Below, piece after piece: positions 1-6,654 of a stretch of 8,033 nt of DNA. The notes under the pieces are model-generated. The model was not told the DNA's origin. It saw only the letters and a list, made by a program, of their open reading frames with translations, and did no database searches. How positions within the stretch are numbered: position 1 is the first letter of the stretch; every line of letters begins with the position of its first letter. Origin of the DNA: Labilithrix luteola (GTDB lineage Bacteria > Myxococcota_A > Polyangia > Polyangiales > Polyangiaceae); NCBI GenBank assembly GCA_026225435.1, contig JAMFST010001428.1:1-8033 (forward strand), given 5' to 3'. Made by a program: the position numbers and the translations under genes.

Positions 1-864
1 CGCCTCAACTATATGGGCCTCGGCTTCGCGACGATCGACACCATCGACGAGCTCGAGCGCGTCCTCCCTGTGCGCACCGCCCCCACCAGCGCGATCGACG
101 GGCCGGGGCTGCCGGACTACCGCGACTCGCTGCTCCCCACCTCCGACGGCATCCCGGCGATGCTCACGGTGCTCCTCCGGCTGCTCGAGGCGCGGGAGAC
201 CGGCGTGCTCTTCGTCGAGCGCGAGAGCGACGAGACCGGGCAGGCGCTCCGCAAGGAGATGTACTTCATCGGCGGCAAGCTCAATCACGTCGCCTCCACC
301 AGCACGAGCGAGATGCTCGGAGAGTTCCTCGTGCGGCGCGGGACGCTGGCGCGCGAGGAGCTGGATCTCGCGCTCGCCGTCCTGCCGAAATACAACGGCC
401 GCATGGGCGACACGCTCATCGCCCTCGGCCTGGCCGGGCCGGTCGACATCTTCCGCGCCATCCGCGAGCAGGGGCGCGACCGCGTGGCCGAGAGCTTCAC
501 CTGGCGGCGCGGCGCGGCCAGCTTCTACCGCGGGCAGAAGGCGCCACACGTGGAGTTCCCGCTCGACCTCGAGCTGCCGCCGCTGCTGCTGGCCGGCATC
601 GAGGCGGCGCACCCGGCGGAGGCGCCGCTGACGCTGTTCCGCGAGCGGCTCGAGCGCTTCATCGGTCCGGCGGCCAACGACCGTGGTCGGCTGCGGCAGG
701 TGACCTGGCCGCAGGCGATCGCCCGCGTGCTGCAGCTGGCGAGCCCGCCCAAGTCGTTGAAGGAGCTGCTCCGCGCGGCAGCACGCGACGGGACCGGAGA
801 CGCCGCCGACGCCTTGCGCGCCGTGGAGCTGCTCCTCGCCGCGCGTATGCTGGAGTGGAAGTAG
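1..864 (+). CDS. DUF4388 (PATAN-like) domain signalling protein, 5' partial
   Basis: The reading frame is open from base 1. The first in-frame ATG is at 13, but only 12 bases precede it and no ribosome binding site is visible, so the true start probably lies outside the window. Numbering from that ATG (283 residues), residues 1-20 (GLGFATIDTIDELERVL) resemble the last strand and helix of a PilZ-type domain, which is only a guess. After a Pro-rich linker, residues 46-175 look like DUF4388: a helix with TVLLRLLEARETGVLFVER, then MYFIGGKLNHVAS, then LGEFLVRRGTLAREEL, GDTLIALGL and a FTWRRGAASFYRG strand. The last 40 residues (LKELL...AVELLLAARMLEWK) look like a small helical or winged-helix end. 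Such proteins are common in myxobacteria beside kinases and response regulators and are thought to be signalling adaptors; the ligand is unknown. The stop codon directly abuts the kinase start, so the two are likely cotranscribed and translationally coupled. Family call firm, role uncertain. Confidence 0.8.
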   Translation, partial: RLNYMGLGFATIDTIDELERVLPVRTAPTSAIDGPGLPDYRDSLLPTSDGIPAMLTVLLRLLEARETGVLFVERESDETGQALRKEMYFIGGKLNHVASTSTSEMLGEFLVRRGTLAREELDLALAVLPKYNGRMGDTLIALGLAGPVDIFRAIREQGRDRVAESFTWRRGAASFYRGQKAPHVEFPLDLELPPLLLAGIEAAHPAEAPLTLFRERLERFIGPAANDRGRLRQVTWPQAIARVLQLASPPKSLKELLRAAARDGTGDAADALRAVELLLAARMLEWK

Positions 865-2058
865 ATGGCGCTCGCTGCCGGGACGACCATCGGTCGGTAC
901 ACGCTGGAGAGGATGATCGGGAGTGGCGGCGCGGGCGAGGTGTACTCGGCCCTCGACGCGCAGCTCGATCGCCGCGTGGCGCTCAAGCTGCTGCGCGCCT
1001 CGGCGATGATGCCGACCCGCGGCGAGGCCGATCCGGAGAACGATCCGAAGACGCGCATCCTCCGTGAAGCGCGGGCGGCGGCGGCGCTCGACCATCCGAA
1101 CTGCGTCGCCATCTTCGACGTCGGCTCGGTGGAGCTGCAGGGGCTCACCGTCCCCTGGCTGGCGATGGAGCTGGTCGACGGCGTCTCGCTGCGCAGCATC
1201 ATCGACGACGACGACGCCAACCTCCGCTACTCGATCGACGAGAAGATCTCCTGGCTCGGCGACCTCGCCCGCGCGCTCAACACGGCGCACGCCCGCGGCA
1301 TGATCCACCGCGACGTGAAGCCGGAGAACGTGATGATCCGCCGCGACGGCGTGCTCAAGGTGCTCGACTTCGGCGTCGCCAAGCGACTGCAGTCGCGCAA
1401 CTCCCCCCGCGGCGGAATGCGCGCGCTCGGCCCCGCGCGCGGAGGTATCCCCGCGGCGAGCGTGAGCAGCGACACCTTCGCGCTCGGCACCGTGGCGTAC
1501 ATGGCGCCGGAGCAGGTGCGCAGCGATCGCCTCGACGGGCGCACCGATCAGTTCGCCTGGGGCGTGCTCGCTTACGAGCTGCTCACCGGTCAGCTCCCCT
1601 GGGCGGATCCGTCCGACCCGGTGCAGTACGTGCTCGAGATGATGGCGAGCGAGCCGAAGAAGGTCCGCGAGCTCGCCCCCGACGTGCCCGAGCACCTCGA
1701 GCAGGCGGTGCACCGCGCGCTCTCCAAAGAGCCGGCGGCGCGCTTCGCGACCATGGGCTACCTGCTGGCGGCGCTCGGCCTGGGGATGATGCGCCCGCGC
1801 GAGATGTCGATGCCGCCGTCCGACTCGTCGGGTGCGGTGAACCGGCTGGTGGTCTCCACGCCGAGCCTCGAGTCGGCGGCCCCTTCCCTCGCCCGCCACT
1901 CGCTGACCAACCTCGTGAACGCGACGCCGCTACCGCAGCTGGCGCCGAGCCGCGCGTTGACCCCGGTGCCGAGCATGCGCCGCACCGCGGTGCTCGTGTC
2001 CACCGTGGTGGTCGTCGCGCTCGCGGTGGTCGCGGTGATGCTCCGCAGCTACTTCTGA
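865..2058 (+). CDS. Membrane-anchored Ser/Thr protein kinase (Hanks/PknB type)
   Basis: A 397-residue eukaryote-like protein kinase that phosphorylates Ser/Thr on partner proteins from the cytoplasmic face of the inner membrane. All catalytic elements are visible: the glycine loop GSGGAGEVY (19-27), VALK with Lys41, a candidate helix-C Glu68, the catalytic loop HRDVKPEN (148-155), DFG (168-170), APE (214-216) and the structural Asp228 in RTDQFAWG. It is therefore an active RD-type kinase rather than a pseudokinase. The segment between DFG and APE is about 45 residues, longer than usual, with a Gly/Pro/Arg/Ser-rich insert (about 174-203). A Ser/Thr/Pro-rich linker (about 308-370) leads to one hydrophobic segment (375-393) and a four-residue tail, so there is no extracytoplasmic sensor. 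The start at 865 directly follows the upstream TAG, with GGAG at 852-855 as a plausible ribosome binding site inside the upstream gene. Input may come from the adjacent DUF4388 protein (inference). Substrate unknown. Confidence 0.95.
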   Translation: MALAAGTTIGRYTLERMIGSGGAGEVYSALDAQLDRRVALKLLRASAMMPTRGEADPENDPKTRILREARAAAALDHPNCVAIFDVGSVELQGLTVPWLAMELVDGVSLRSIIDDDDANLRYSIDEKISWLGDLARALNTAHARGMIHRDVKPENVMIRRDGVLKVLDFGVAKRLQSRNSPRGGMRALGPARGGIPAASVSSDTFALGTVAYMAPEQVRSDRLDGRTDQFAWGVLAYELLTGQLPWADPSDPVQYVLEMMASEPKKVRELAPDVPEHLEQAVHRALSKEPAARFATMGYLLAALGLGMMRPREMSMPPSDSSGAVNRLVVSTPSLESAAPSLARHSLTNLVNATPLPQLAPSRALTPVPSMRRTAVLVSTVVVVALAVVAVMLRSYF

Positions 2059-2059
2059 G

Positions 2060-2956
2060 TCAGGCGAAGGCCCAGGCGAAGCCGTCGCCGTCGCGCCCTA
2101 CCCGGCCCGCCGAGGTGGCGGGAAAATGCGCGGTGAGGAGCAGCAGATCGCGCTCGGCGGCCTCCTCGAGCACCCGACGTCGCGCCGGGGCCGCTTCCTC
2201 GCTGGCGTCGAGGATGGAGCACCACTCCGGCCGGAGCACCTGCAGCGGGTGGTGCATGAGATCGCCGGTGAAGAGCGCCTCCTCTCCGGCGGAGCGGAAG
2301 CGGATGCACGCGTGCGCCGCGCTGTGCCCCGGCGTCGGCTCGAAGAAGAACCCGGCGGGGTGCTCGCGTCCGTCGATCTCGATCAGATCGGCCAGGCCCG
2401 CCTCGACGATCGGCGTGACGCTGTCCTTCTGCACCAGGTGGCTCGTCTTGTGGCGGCCAGTCTGGTGCGCCGGGTCGAGATAGAGCTCGTACTCCACGCG
2501 CGACATGACGTGACGCGCACGGGGGAAGGTCGGCACCCATCGTCCGGAGGCCGGATCGAGGCGCGTGTTCCAGCCCACATGATCGACGTGCAGGTGCGTG
2601 ACGAGCACGTAATCGACCTCCTCGGGCTTCACGCCGAGGGCGGCGAGGTCGGCGAGGAAGCTCGTCTCCAGGTGGTCGAAGTACGGCGTGAACGGGCGGC
2701 TCTTGCCGTTGCCGGCGCCGGTGTCGACGAGGATGGTGCGTCCCCGATCGCGCACGACCCAGGTGTGGACGCTGAGGAGCGCGTGCTCGCCGGAAGTGTC
2801 CATCGAGCCAGGCGGCACCCGCGCGACCGCCTCGGCGAGCTCGCTGGCGGGGGCGTCGGGAAAGAGCGTGGCTGGCGTGAAGTTGGCGAGGAGCACCTCG
2901 CGGACGCAGCTGATGGTCGCGTCGCCAACGCGGTAGTGGTGCGCTTGCCTGGTCAT
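2060..2956 (-). CDS. MBL-fold metallo-hydrolase
   Basis: A 298-residue metallo-beta-lactamase-fold hydrolase, probably using two metal ions (usually zinc). The metal-binding set is complete: THLHVDH with His121, His123, Asp125 and His126, then His211 in PTPGHS, Asp232 in FTGD and His277 in LTAHF. The VDTGAGN strand (about 77-83) precedes them, as expected. The HLHVDHVGWNTRL signature belongs to a broad group that also contains methyl parathion hydrolase-like and lactonase-like enzymes; the substrate cannot be read from sequence. No signal peptide is seen, so it is likely cytoplasmic. Its start is 77 bp from the start of the divergent LysR gene, which makes it the probable target of that regulator. 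Its stop is one base from the kinase stop on the opposite strand. No clear Shine-Dalgarno sequence precedes the ATG at 2956, but no better start is present. The quinone or antibiotic substrates of other MBL enzymes are not supported here. Confidence 0.92.
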   Translation of the reverse strand: MTRQAHHYRVGDATISCVREVLLANFTPATLFPDAPASELAEAVARVPPGSMDTSGEHALLSVHTWVVRDRGRTILVDTGAGNGKSRPFTPYFDHLETSFLADLAALGVKPEEVDYVLVTHLHVDHVGWNTRLDPASGRWVPTFPRARHVMSRVEYELYLDPAHQTGRHKTSHLVQKDSVTPIVEAGLADLIEIDGREHPAGFFFEPTPGHSAAHACIRFRSAGEEALFTGDLMHHPLQVLRPEWCSILDASEEAAPARRRVLEEAAERDLLLLTAHFPATSAGRVGRDGDGFAWAFA

Positions 2957-3033
2957 GGCGACCCAGGATTGGTCCCCGGCGCGCGCGACACAACGTCGTC
3001 TAGAGTTGCTGCCATGCGTAGCCGGGTCACCGA
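2957..3033. promoter_or_regulatory. Shared upstream region of MBL hydrolase and LysR gene
   Basis: This 77-bp gap between divergent starts must carry both promoters unless one lies in coding sequence. A weak dyad CAAC-N10-GTTG (2991-3008) surrounds a TCTAGA hexamer (2999-3004), and is the best candidate operator for the LysR protein. I see no convincing -35/-10 pair for either direction. The site call is by eye and weak; the divergent architecture itself is certain. Confidence 0.35.
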
Positions 3034-3972
3034 ATGAGCCGCGACGAGCTGTCGGCGATGCGCGCCTTCCTCGAGGTGGCCGAGCGCGGGAGCTTCGCGC
3101 GCGCGGCGGCGCACCTCGGCATCACCGCGTCGGCGCTCAGCCAGACCATCCAGCGGCTCGAGGAGCGGCTGGGCGTGCGCCTGCTGCAGCGCACGACGCG
3201 CAGCGTGGCGGCGACCGCGGCGGGACAGGAGCTGCTCCGGCGGCTGCGGCCGGCGATGGACGGCTTCGACGAGGCGCTCGACGCGCTCAACGACTTCCGC
3301 GACACGCCGGTGGGCGCGGTGCGGCTGACGCTGTCGCGCGTGGCCAGCGAGCTGGTGCTCGAGCCGCGCCTCGCCGAGCTGCGCGAGCGCTACCCGCGGG
3401 TGCGCCTCGAGGTGGCGGTGGAGGACCGGGTGATCGACATCGTCGGCCGGAGGTTCGACGCGGGGATCCGCCGGCGGAGCCTGGTGGAGAGCGAGATGGT
3501 CGCGCACCGGCTGACGAAGGACGATCATCTGCTCGCCGTCGCCGCGCCGTCGTACGTCGCCCGGCGAGGAGCGCCAGAGCGGCCCGAGGAGCTCCACGCG
3601 CACGACGGGATCTGCATCCGGCGGGGCAAGAGCGAGACGATCCCGGCCTGGCGATTCGTCGGCGCCGACGGGGCGGTGCACGTCGTCGAGCCGTCGCCCG
3701 CGCTGGTGGTCGACGATGCGCACCTCGCCCGGCAAGCCGCCGTCAGCGGCGGGGGCATCGCCTACCTGGCCGCGGCCTATGTCGAGCGCTTCGTTCGCGA
3801 GGGGGCGCTCGTCGCGCTCTTGCCCGGGTGGTCCGCGCCGCTCGCCGGGTTCTTCCTCTTCTACCCGAGCCGCCACCACGTGCCCGCGCCGCTCCGCGCG
3901 CTGGCCACGGTGTTACGCACGCGCCCGCCGAAGTCGCTCGTCAGGCCAGGGGCGCCGGGCTCTTCGTCGTGA
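3034..3972 (+). CDS. LysR family transcriptional regulator
   Basis: A 312-residue LysR-type regulator of normal family length. The N-terminal winged helix-turn-helix covers about residues 3-62 (LSAMRAFLEVAERGSFARAA, ITASALSQTIQRLEERLGVRLLQRTTR), followed by the linker helix and an effector-binding domain from about 92 to 295. The effector part has features of the CrgA/DmlR-like group: FRDTPVGAVRLTL, RRFDAGIRR (139-147) and the DGICIRRG stretch (191-198). Members of this group act as tetramers, bind upstream of a divergent gene and respond to a small molecule; the effector here is unknown. The likely target is the divergent MBL hydrolase, and probably its own gene. The ATG at 3034 has no Shine-Dalgarno sequence in front of it; it overlaps the stop of a seven-codon frame beginning at 3014. 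The last 32 bases overlap the convergent gene on the other strand. The C-terminal tail (after about 300) is low-complexity. Confidence 0.93.
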   Translation: MSRDELSAMRAFLEVAERGSFARAAAHLGITASALSQTIQRLEERLGVRLLQRTTRSVAATAAGQELLRRLRPAMDGFDEALDALNDFRDTPVGAVRLTLSRVASELVLEPRLAELRERYPRVRLEVAVEDRVIDIVGRRFDAGIRRRSLVESEMVAHRLTKDDHLLAVAAPSYVARRGAPERPEELHAHDGICIRRGKSETIPAWRFVGADGAVHVVEPSPALVVDDAHLARQAAVSGGGIAYLAAAYVERFVREGALVALLPGWSAPLAGFFLFYPSRHHVPAPLRALATVLRTRPPKSLVRPGAPGSSS

Positions 3973-4618
3973 AGTGGCGGTGCCCTTCCGAGTCGAACCA
4001 GAGCAGCCGGTCGAGCACCTGCGCCGGATCGAGCGGCGGCAAGCCCGCACGCCCCAGCTCGGCGGCGACGCCGGCGAGATCGTCCTCGAGCTCGATCGAC
4101 CAGGCGGCGAAGCAGTCGAGCACGCGCGCCAGGCTGGCCGCGTCGGCCGGAGCGTCCGCGCCGAGGAGGAACGCGAGCGCCGGCGCGGGGAGCAGCGGCA
4201 CCAGCTCGGGGGCGAGCAGCGCCAGCACCTTCGACACCGCCTCCAGGATGTACGGCTCGTCCCCCAGCGTCGGCAACAGGCGCGCGAGCACCTGCGCGCG
4301 GGTGGCGGTCTCGTCCCGCCAGCCGTCGGGCCCGTCCTCCACCAGCTGCATGATCGCCAGCAGCGAGCGGCGGACCGGCTCGAGCGCCCAGCGGCGCATC
4401 ACGCGGGAGATGGCGGGGCTGTTGACCATCCAGCTCCCTGGCAACGCGAGCGCCAGCCGATGCTCGCGCGAGAGGCCGGCGGCGCGGCTCGCCCGGAGCG
4501 CGTCGGCGGCGAGGTCGTAGACCCGTGCGCCCGGCAGACCGGCGCGCAAGGTGAGCTTGTGGACCACGTTCTCCAGGTGCCACTCGGTACCGGCGGGCGT
4601 GAGGAGGGTGCGGTTCAT
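3941..4618 (-). CDS. Hypothetical protein downstream of mlaD-like gene
   Basis: I do not recognise this 225-residue protein. It is rich in Leu and Ala and looks almost wholly helical. There is no signal peptide and no Cys pair. Its strongest hydrophobic run is about 129-152, but this contains Glu138 and several prolines, so a membrane span is doubtful. The most distinctive stretches are the N-terminal TEWHLENVVHKL (11-22), ALPGSWMVNSPAISRVMRRW (58-77) and the C-terminal DRLLWFDSEGHRHFTTK (203-219). The frame is supported by a start 12 nt after the MCE gene stop, with AGGGA at about 4622-4626 just before the ATG, and by protein-like composition; competing frames over it are Arg/Pro-rich. The spacing implies cotranscription with the MCE protein and perhaps a role in the same envelope process, but no function can be assigned. 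Its 3' end overlaps the convergent LysR gene by 32 bp. Confidence 0.75.
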   Translation of the reverse strand: MNRTLLTPAGTEWHLENVVHKLTLRAGLPGARVYDLAADALRASRAAGLSREHRLALALPGSWMVNSPAISRVMRRWALEPVRRSLLAIMQLVEDGPDGWRDETATRAQVLARLLPTLGDEPYILEAVSKVLALLAPELVPLLPAPALAFLLGADAPADAASLARVLDCFAAWSIELEDDLAGVAAELGRAGLPPLDPAQVLDRLLWFDSEGHRHFTTKSPAPLA

Positions 4619-4630
4619 CGGTCCCTACTG

Positions 4631-6100
4631 CTACTTCGACGTGCCCGCCGCGGCGCCGCCGGCAAACGGCAGGATCGTCTTCAGATCCTCGTCGGTGAAG
4701 CGGAGCTGCAGGCCGAGGAAGTAGTCGCGCTCGCTGCCGGTGAACACGTGATCGACGCCGCCGAGGAGCCACAGGCGGTGGATGAACTCGTAGGCGATCG
4801 TCACGCGGTAACGCGGGTCGATCTCCTCGCCGAAGCCGAACAGGTCCTGCTGCAGCTCGAAGCGGTTGTTGAGCAGGTGGAGGTCGAGACCGAAGCCGCC
4901 GGTCGACTCCTTGATACCGAAGCGGCCGGTGAACGGCCCCATCGTCTTGGCGAACTGCAGCGAGAAGCGGAACGCGTCGGTCGTCGTCGTGGTGATCGTG
5001 CGGTAGTGCGACGGCAGGTTCGGGTTGGTCGTGTCGACGTCCGTCTGCGTGAAGTTCGTCTTGCCGCGCGGGTCGTTGATCAGCTCGATGACGTAGTACT
5101 TGTCCTCGCGCGGCTGCAGGCGCAGCTCGACGTAGCTCTTGATGGTGTTGGCGAGGAAGTTGTAGTCCGCACGCAACCCCACGACCGTCTGCAGTCGGGT
5201 GATGCCACCGACGTAGTCGTTGACCCCCTCGACGACGCCTTGCACCTCGTTGATGAGGGTCTCGTCCTTGGTCAGGCGGCCGATGGTGCCGTGCCCCTCG
5301 TCGATCCCCTTGGAGATGTTGTCGATGTGGCCGAGCGCGTCGTTGAGGCTCTTGCTCGCCTGGTTGATGTTGGTGACGGTGCCCTGGACGTCGGTCCCCT
5401 GCCCGTTGCTGGCGGTGAGCTTGCGCACGTCCTCGGTGATGACGCGGACGTTCTCCAGGATGCTGGCCATCTCCGGCTCACCGTTGACGGTGATGCGGTC
5501 GACGCGTTCGAGGGCGTCGTGGATGACCGAGCGGTTCTCGCGGACGGTGACGTTGATGGCGTCGGTGGCCTGCGCCAGGTTGTCGAGGATGGCGCGCATG
5601 TCCTGCCCGCCCTTCTCGGTGCCGATCGAGTTGGCCAGCTGATCGGCGACCAGCTCCACGCGCTGGGCGATCTTGGCGACGGAGTTGGTGATGTCCTCCA
5701 TCGACGCCGACTCGGTGATGGCGTGGATCTCGTCGCCGTCCTTCAGCTTCGGCTGGTCCTCGGTGCCGCCGGTGAGGACGATGGTCGACTCGCCCAGGAG
5801 CGAGGCGCTCTTCTTGCCGAGCGTCGCGTTCTGGTAGAGCGGGACGTTCTTGTCCATTTTGACATCGATGCGGGCGGCGCCGCCTTCGAGCTTGATGGAG
5901 TCGATGCTGCCGACGGCGATGCCGGCGATGGTGACGCGCGAGTGGAGGGCGAGGCCGGTCGCGTCCTTGATGTGGGCGTGCACGGTGTAGTTCCCGTTGA
6001 CCCCCACCTCCTTGCTGACGGTGCGCCAGACCACGTAGGTCGCGCTACCGGACAGCAGAACGAAGAGGCCAACCTTGGCCGCCTGAGAGACTTTCGCCAT
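4631..6100 (-). CDS. MlaD/MCE family lipid-transport protein with beta-strand C-terminal domain
   Basis: A 489-residue MCE (MlaD-type) protein, the periplasmic substrate-binding part of phospholipid ABC transport between inner and outer membranes. Residues about 9-26 (KVGLFVLLSGSATYVVW) form an uncleaved N-terminal membrane anchor. The MCE domain covers about 37-112, with the family signature GLALHSRVTIAGIAVGSI (49-66) and KKSASLLGESTIVLTGG (96-112). Residues about 130-300 are long amphipathic helices with repeated Asn/Asp/Ile/Val heptad-like patterns. Residues about 305-470 are rich in alternating beta strands (SYVELRLQP, FGIKESTGGFGLDLHLL, RVTIAYEFI, LGGVDHVFTGSERDYFLGLQLRF), resembling an outer-membrane barrel or barrel-docking segment. 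E. coli MlaD is far shorter (about 180 residues) and lacks the last two parts. Fused MlaD-barrel proteins are known in diderm Firmicutes (Veillonella). The MlaE permease and MlaF ATPase are not in this window. The ATG at 6100 has AAGG about 14 nt upstream, a poor distance. Confidence 0.9.
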   Translation of the reverse strand: MAKVSQAAKVGLFVLLSGSATYVVWRTVSKEVGVNGNYTVHAHIKDATGLALHSRVTIAGIAVGSIDSIKLEGGAARIDVKMDKNVPLYQNATLGKKSASLLGESTIVLTGGTEDQPKLKDGDEIHAITESASMEDITNSVAKIAQRVELVADQLANSIGTEKGGQDMRAILDNLAQATDAINVTVRENRSVIHDALERVDRITVNGEPEMASILENVRVITEDVRKLTASNGQGTDVQGTVTNINQASKSLNDALGHIDNISKGIDEGHGTIGRLTKDETLINEVQGVVEGVNDYVGGITRLQTVVGLRADYNFLANTIKSYVELRLQPREDKYYVIELINDPRGKTNFTQTDVDTTNPNLPSHYRTITTTTTDAFRFSLQFAKTMGPFTGRFGIKESTGGFGLDLHLLNNRFELQQDLFGFGEEIDPRYRVTIAYEFIHRLWLLGGVDHVFTGSERDYFLGLQLRFTDEDLKTILPFAGGAAAGTSK

Positions 6101-6182
6101 CCGCGCGCCGCGACCTTACCAGCTAACTCTAGCCTTGCGAGCCTTTGCCGCAGGGCCAGGCCGATCTAGCGTCCACCCGGAC
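6101..6182. promoter_or_regulatory. Shared upstream region of MCE and NosL-like genes
   Basis: This 82-bp gap separates the divergent starts of the MCE gene and the NosL-like gene (taking the ATG at 6183). It contains the least GC-rich patch in the vicinity (about 6115-6147) and a short dyad GCTA-N4-TAGC at 6122-6133. A TTGCGA at 6135 and a TCTAGC at 6165 point toward the NosL-like gene, but their spacing is too wide for a normal promoter. No promoter is called with confidence. Confidence 0.3.
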
Positions 6183-6641
6183 ATGACCGGCTCGAAGCGG
6201 ATCTCTCGGCGTACGGCGTTTTTGATGGTCCCGGCGGTGGCGGGTCTCGCGGCGCTGGTGGCCTGCAAGCGGGAGTCGACGGCCGAGGGCGGGGATCGCT
6301 GCGGCTTCTGCGGGATGAAGATCGACCCGGCCAGCGCCTGGAACACCGAGCTCGTCGTGGCTGGAAAGACGCTACGTTACGACACGCCCAAGTGCGCGCT
6401 GTCCGCCTGGCGGCAGCGGAATCTGGTGGTCGAGAGCTCGACGTTCCAGGAGTTCTACACGCGCGCGCCCACCGACGCGTCGAAGCTGGTCTTCGCCCGC
6501 GGCGGCGACGTCATCGGGCCGATGGGGGCGGATCTGGTGCCGCTCGATCCGGTCTCGGCGACGCGCTTCCTCCACGATCACGGCGCGAAGGACACGCTCA
6601 AGCTCCCCGACATCACCGCGGAGCTGCTGCGTACGATCTGA
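6183..6641 (+). CDS. NosL-like copper-binding lipoprotein with Tat-type signal
   Basis: A 152-residue NosL-family protein from the ATG at 6183. The N-terminus SKRISRRTAFLMV (4-16) matches a twin-arginine signal, followed by a hydrophobic stretch and a lipobox LVAC with Cys28, so the mature protein should be a lipid-anchored protein exported folded. The CGFCGM motif (40-45) is the NosL CxxCGM copper site; NosL carries Cu(I) to the nitrous oxide reductase NosZ. A further Cys71 in DTPKCALSAW matches the family's second conserved stretch, and the C-terminal half ends GPMGADLVPLDP...LHDHGAKDTLKLPDI, as in NosL. The same frame extends upstream to a TTG at 6135, but that start would put 16 extra residues before the signal peptide, so the ATG is preferred; neither has a clear ribosome binding site. 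No other nos gene is nearby, so a role in copper handling for another enzyme is also possible. Confidence 0.87.
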   Translation: MTGSKRISRRTAFLMVPAVAGLAALVACKRESTAEGGDRCGFCGMKIDPASAWNTELVVAGKTLRYDTPKCALSAWRQRNLVVESSTFQEFYTRAPTDASKLVFARGGDVIGPMGADLVPLDPVSATRFLHDHGAKDTLKLPDITAELLRTI

Positions 6642-6654
6642 CGCACCGCCCGCG

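Noticed and set aside
2061..2081. Short direct repeat (CAGGCGAAG twice) just after the kinase stop
   Set aside because: It lies in the C-terminal codons of the MBL gene (Phe-Ala-Trp-Ala-Phe-Ala) and reflects the repeated residues, not a mobile or regulatory element.
2366..2956. Calling the MBL protein an acyl-homoserine lactone lactonase or methyl parathion hydrolase
   Set aside because: The HxHxDH motif and later His/Asp ligands are shared by many MBL families; nothing visible fixes the substrate.
2049..2993. Minus-strand frame of 314 codons overlapping the MBL hydrolase
   Set aside because: Pro/Arg-rich out-of-frame shadow; the MBL motifs lie in the frame ending at 2060.
2126..3037. Open frame of 303 codons on the + strand, antisense to the MBL hydrolase
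   Set aside because: The minus strand carries the full set of MBL metal ligands. This frame has no motif and an Arg/Val/Glu-rich shadow composition. Only its last seven codons, overlapping the LysR start, are mentioned as a possible leader.
3716..6169. Open frame of 817 codons on the + strand, antisense to the MCE and hypothetical genes
   Set aside because: Its translation is dominated by low-complexity Val/Asp/Leu/Arg runs and has no family motif. The opposite strand encodes a clear MCE protein, and in high-GC DNA antisense frames of real genes often stay open.
6135..6182. TTG start giving a 168-residue NosL-like protein
   Set aside because: It would put 16 residues before a normal twin-arginine lipoprotein signal that begins at the ATG at 6183.
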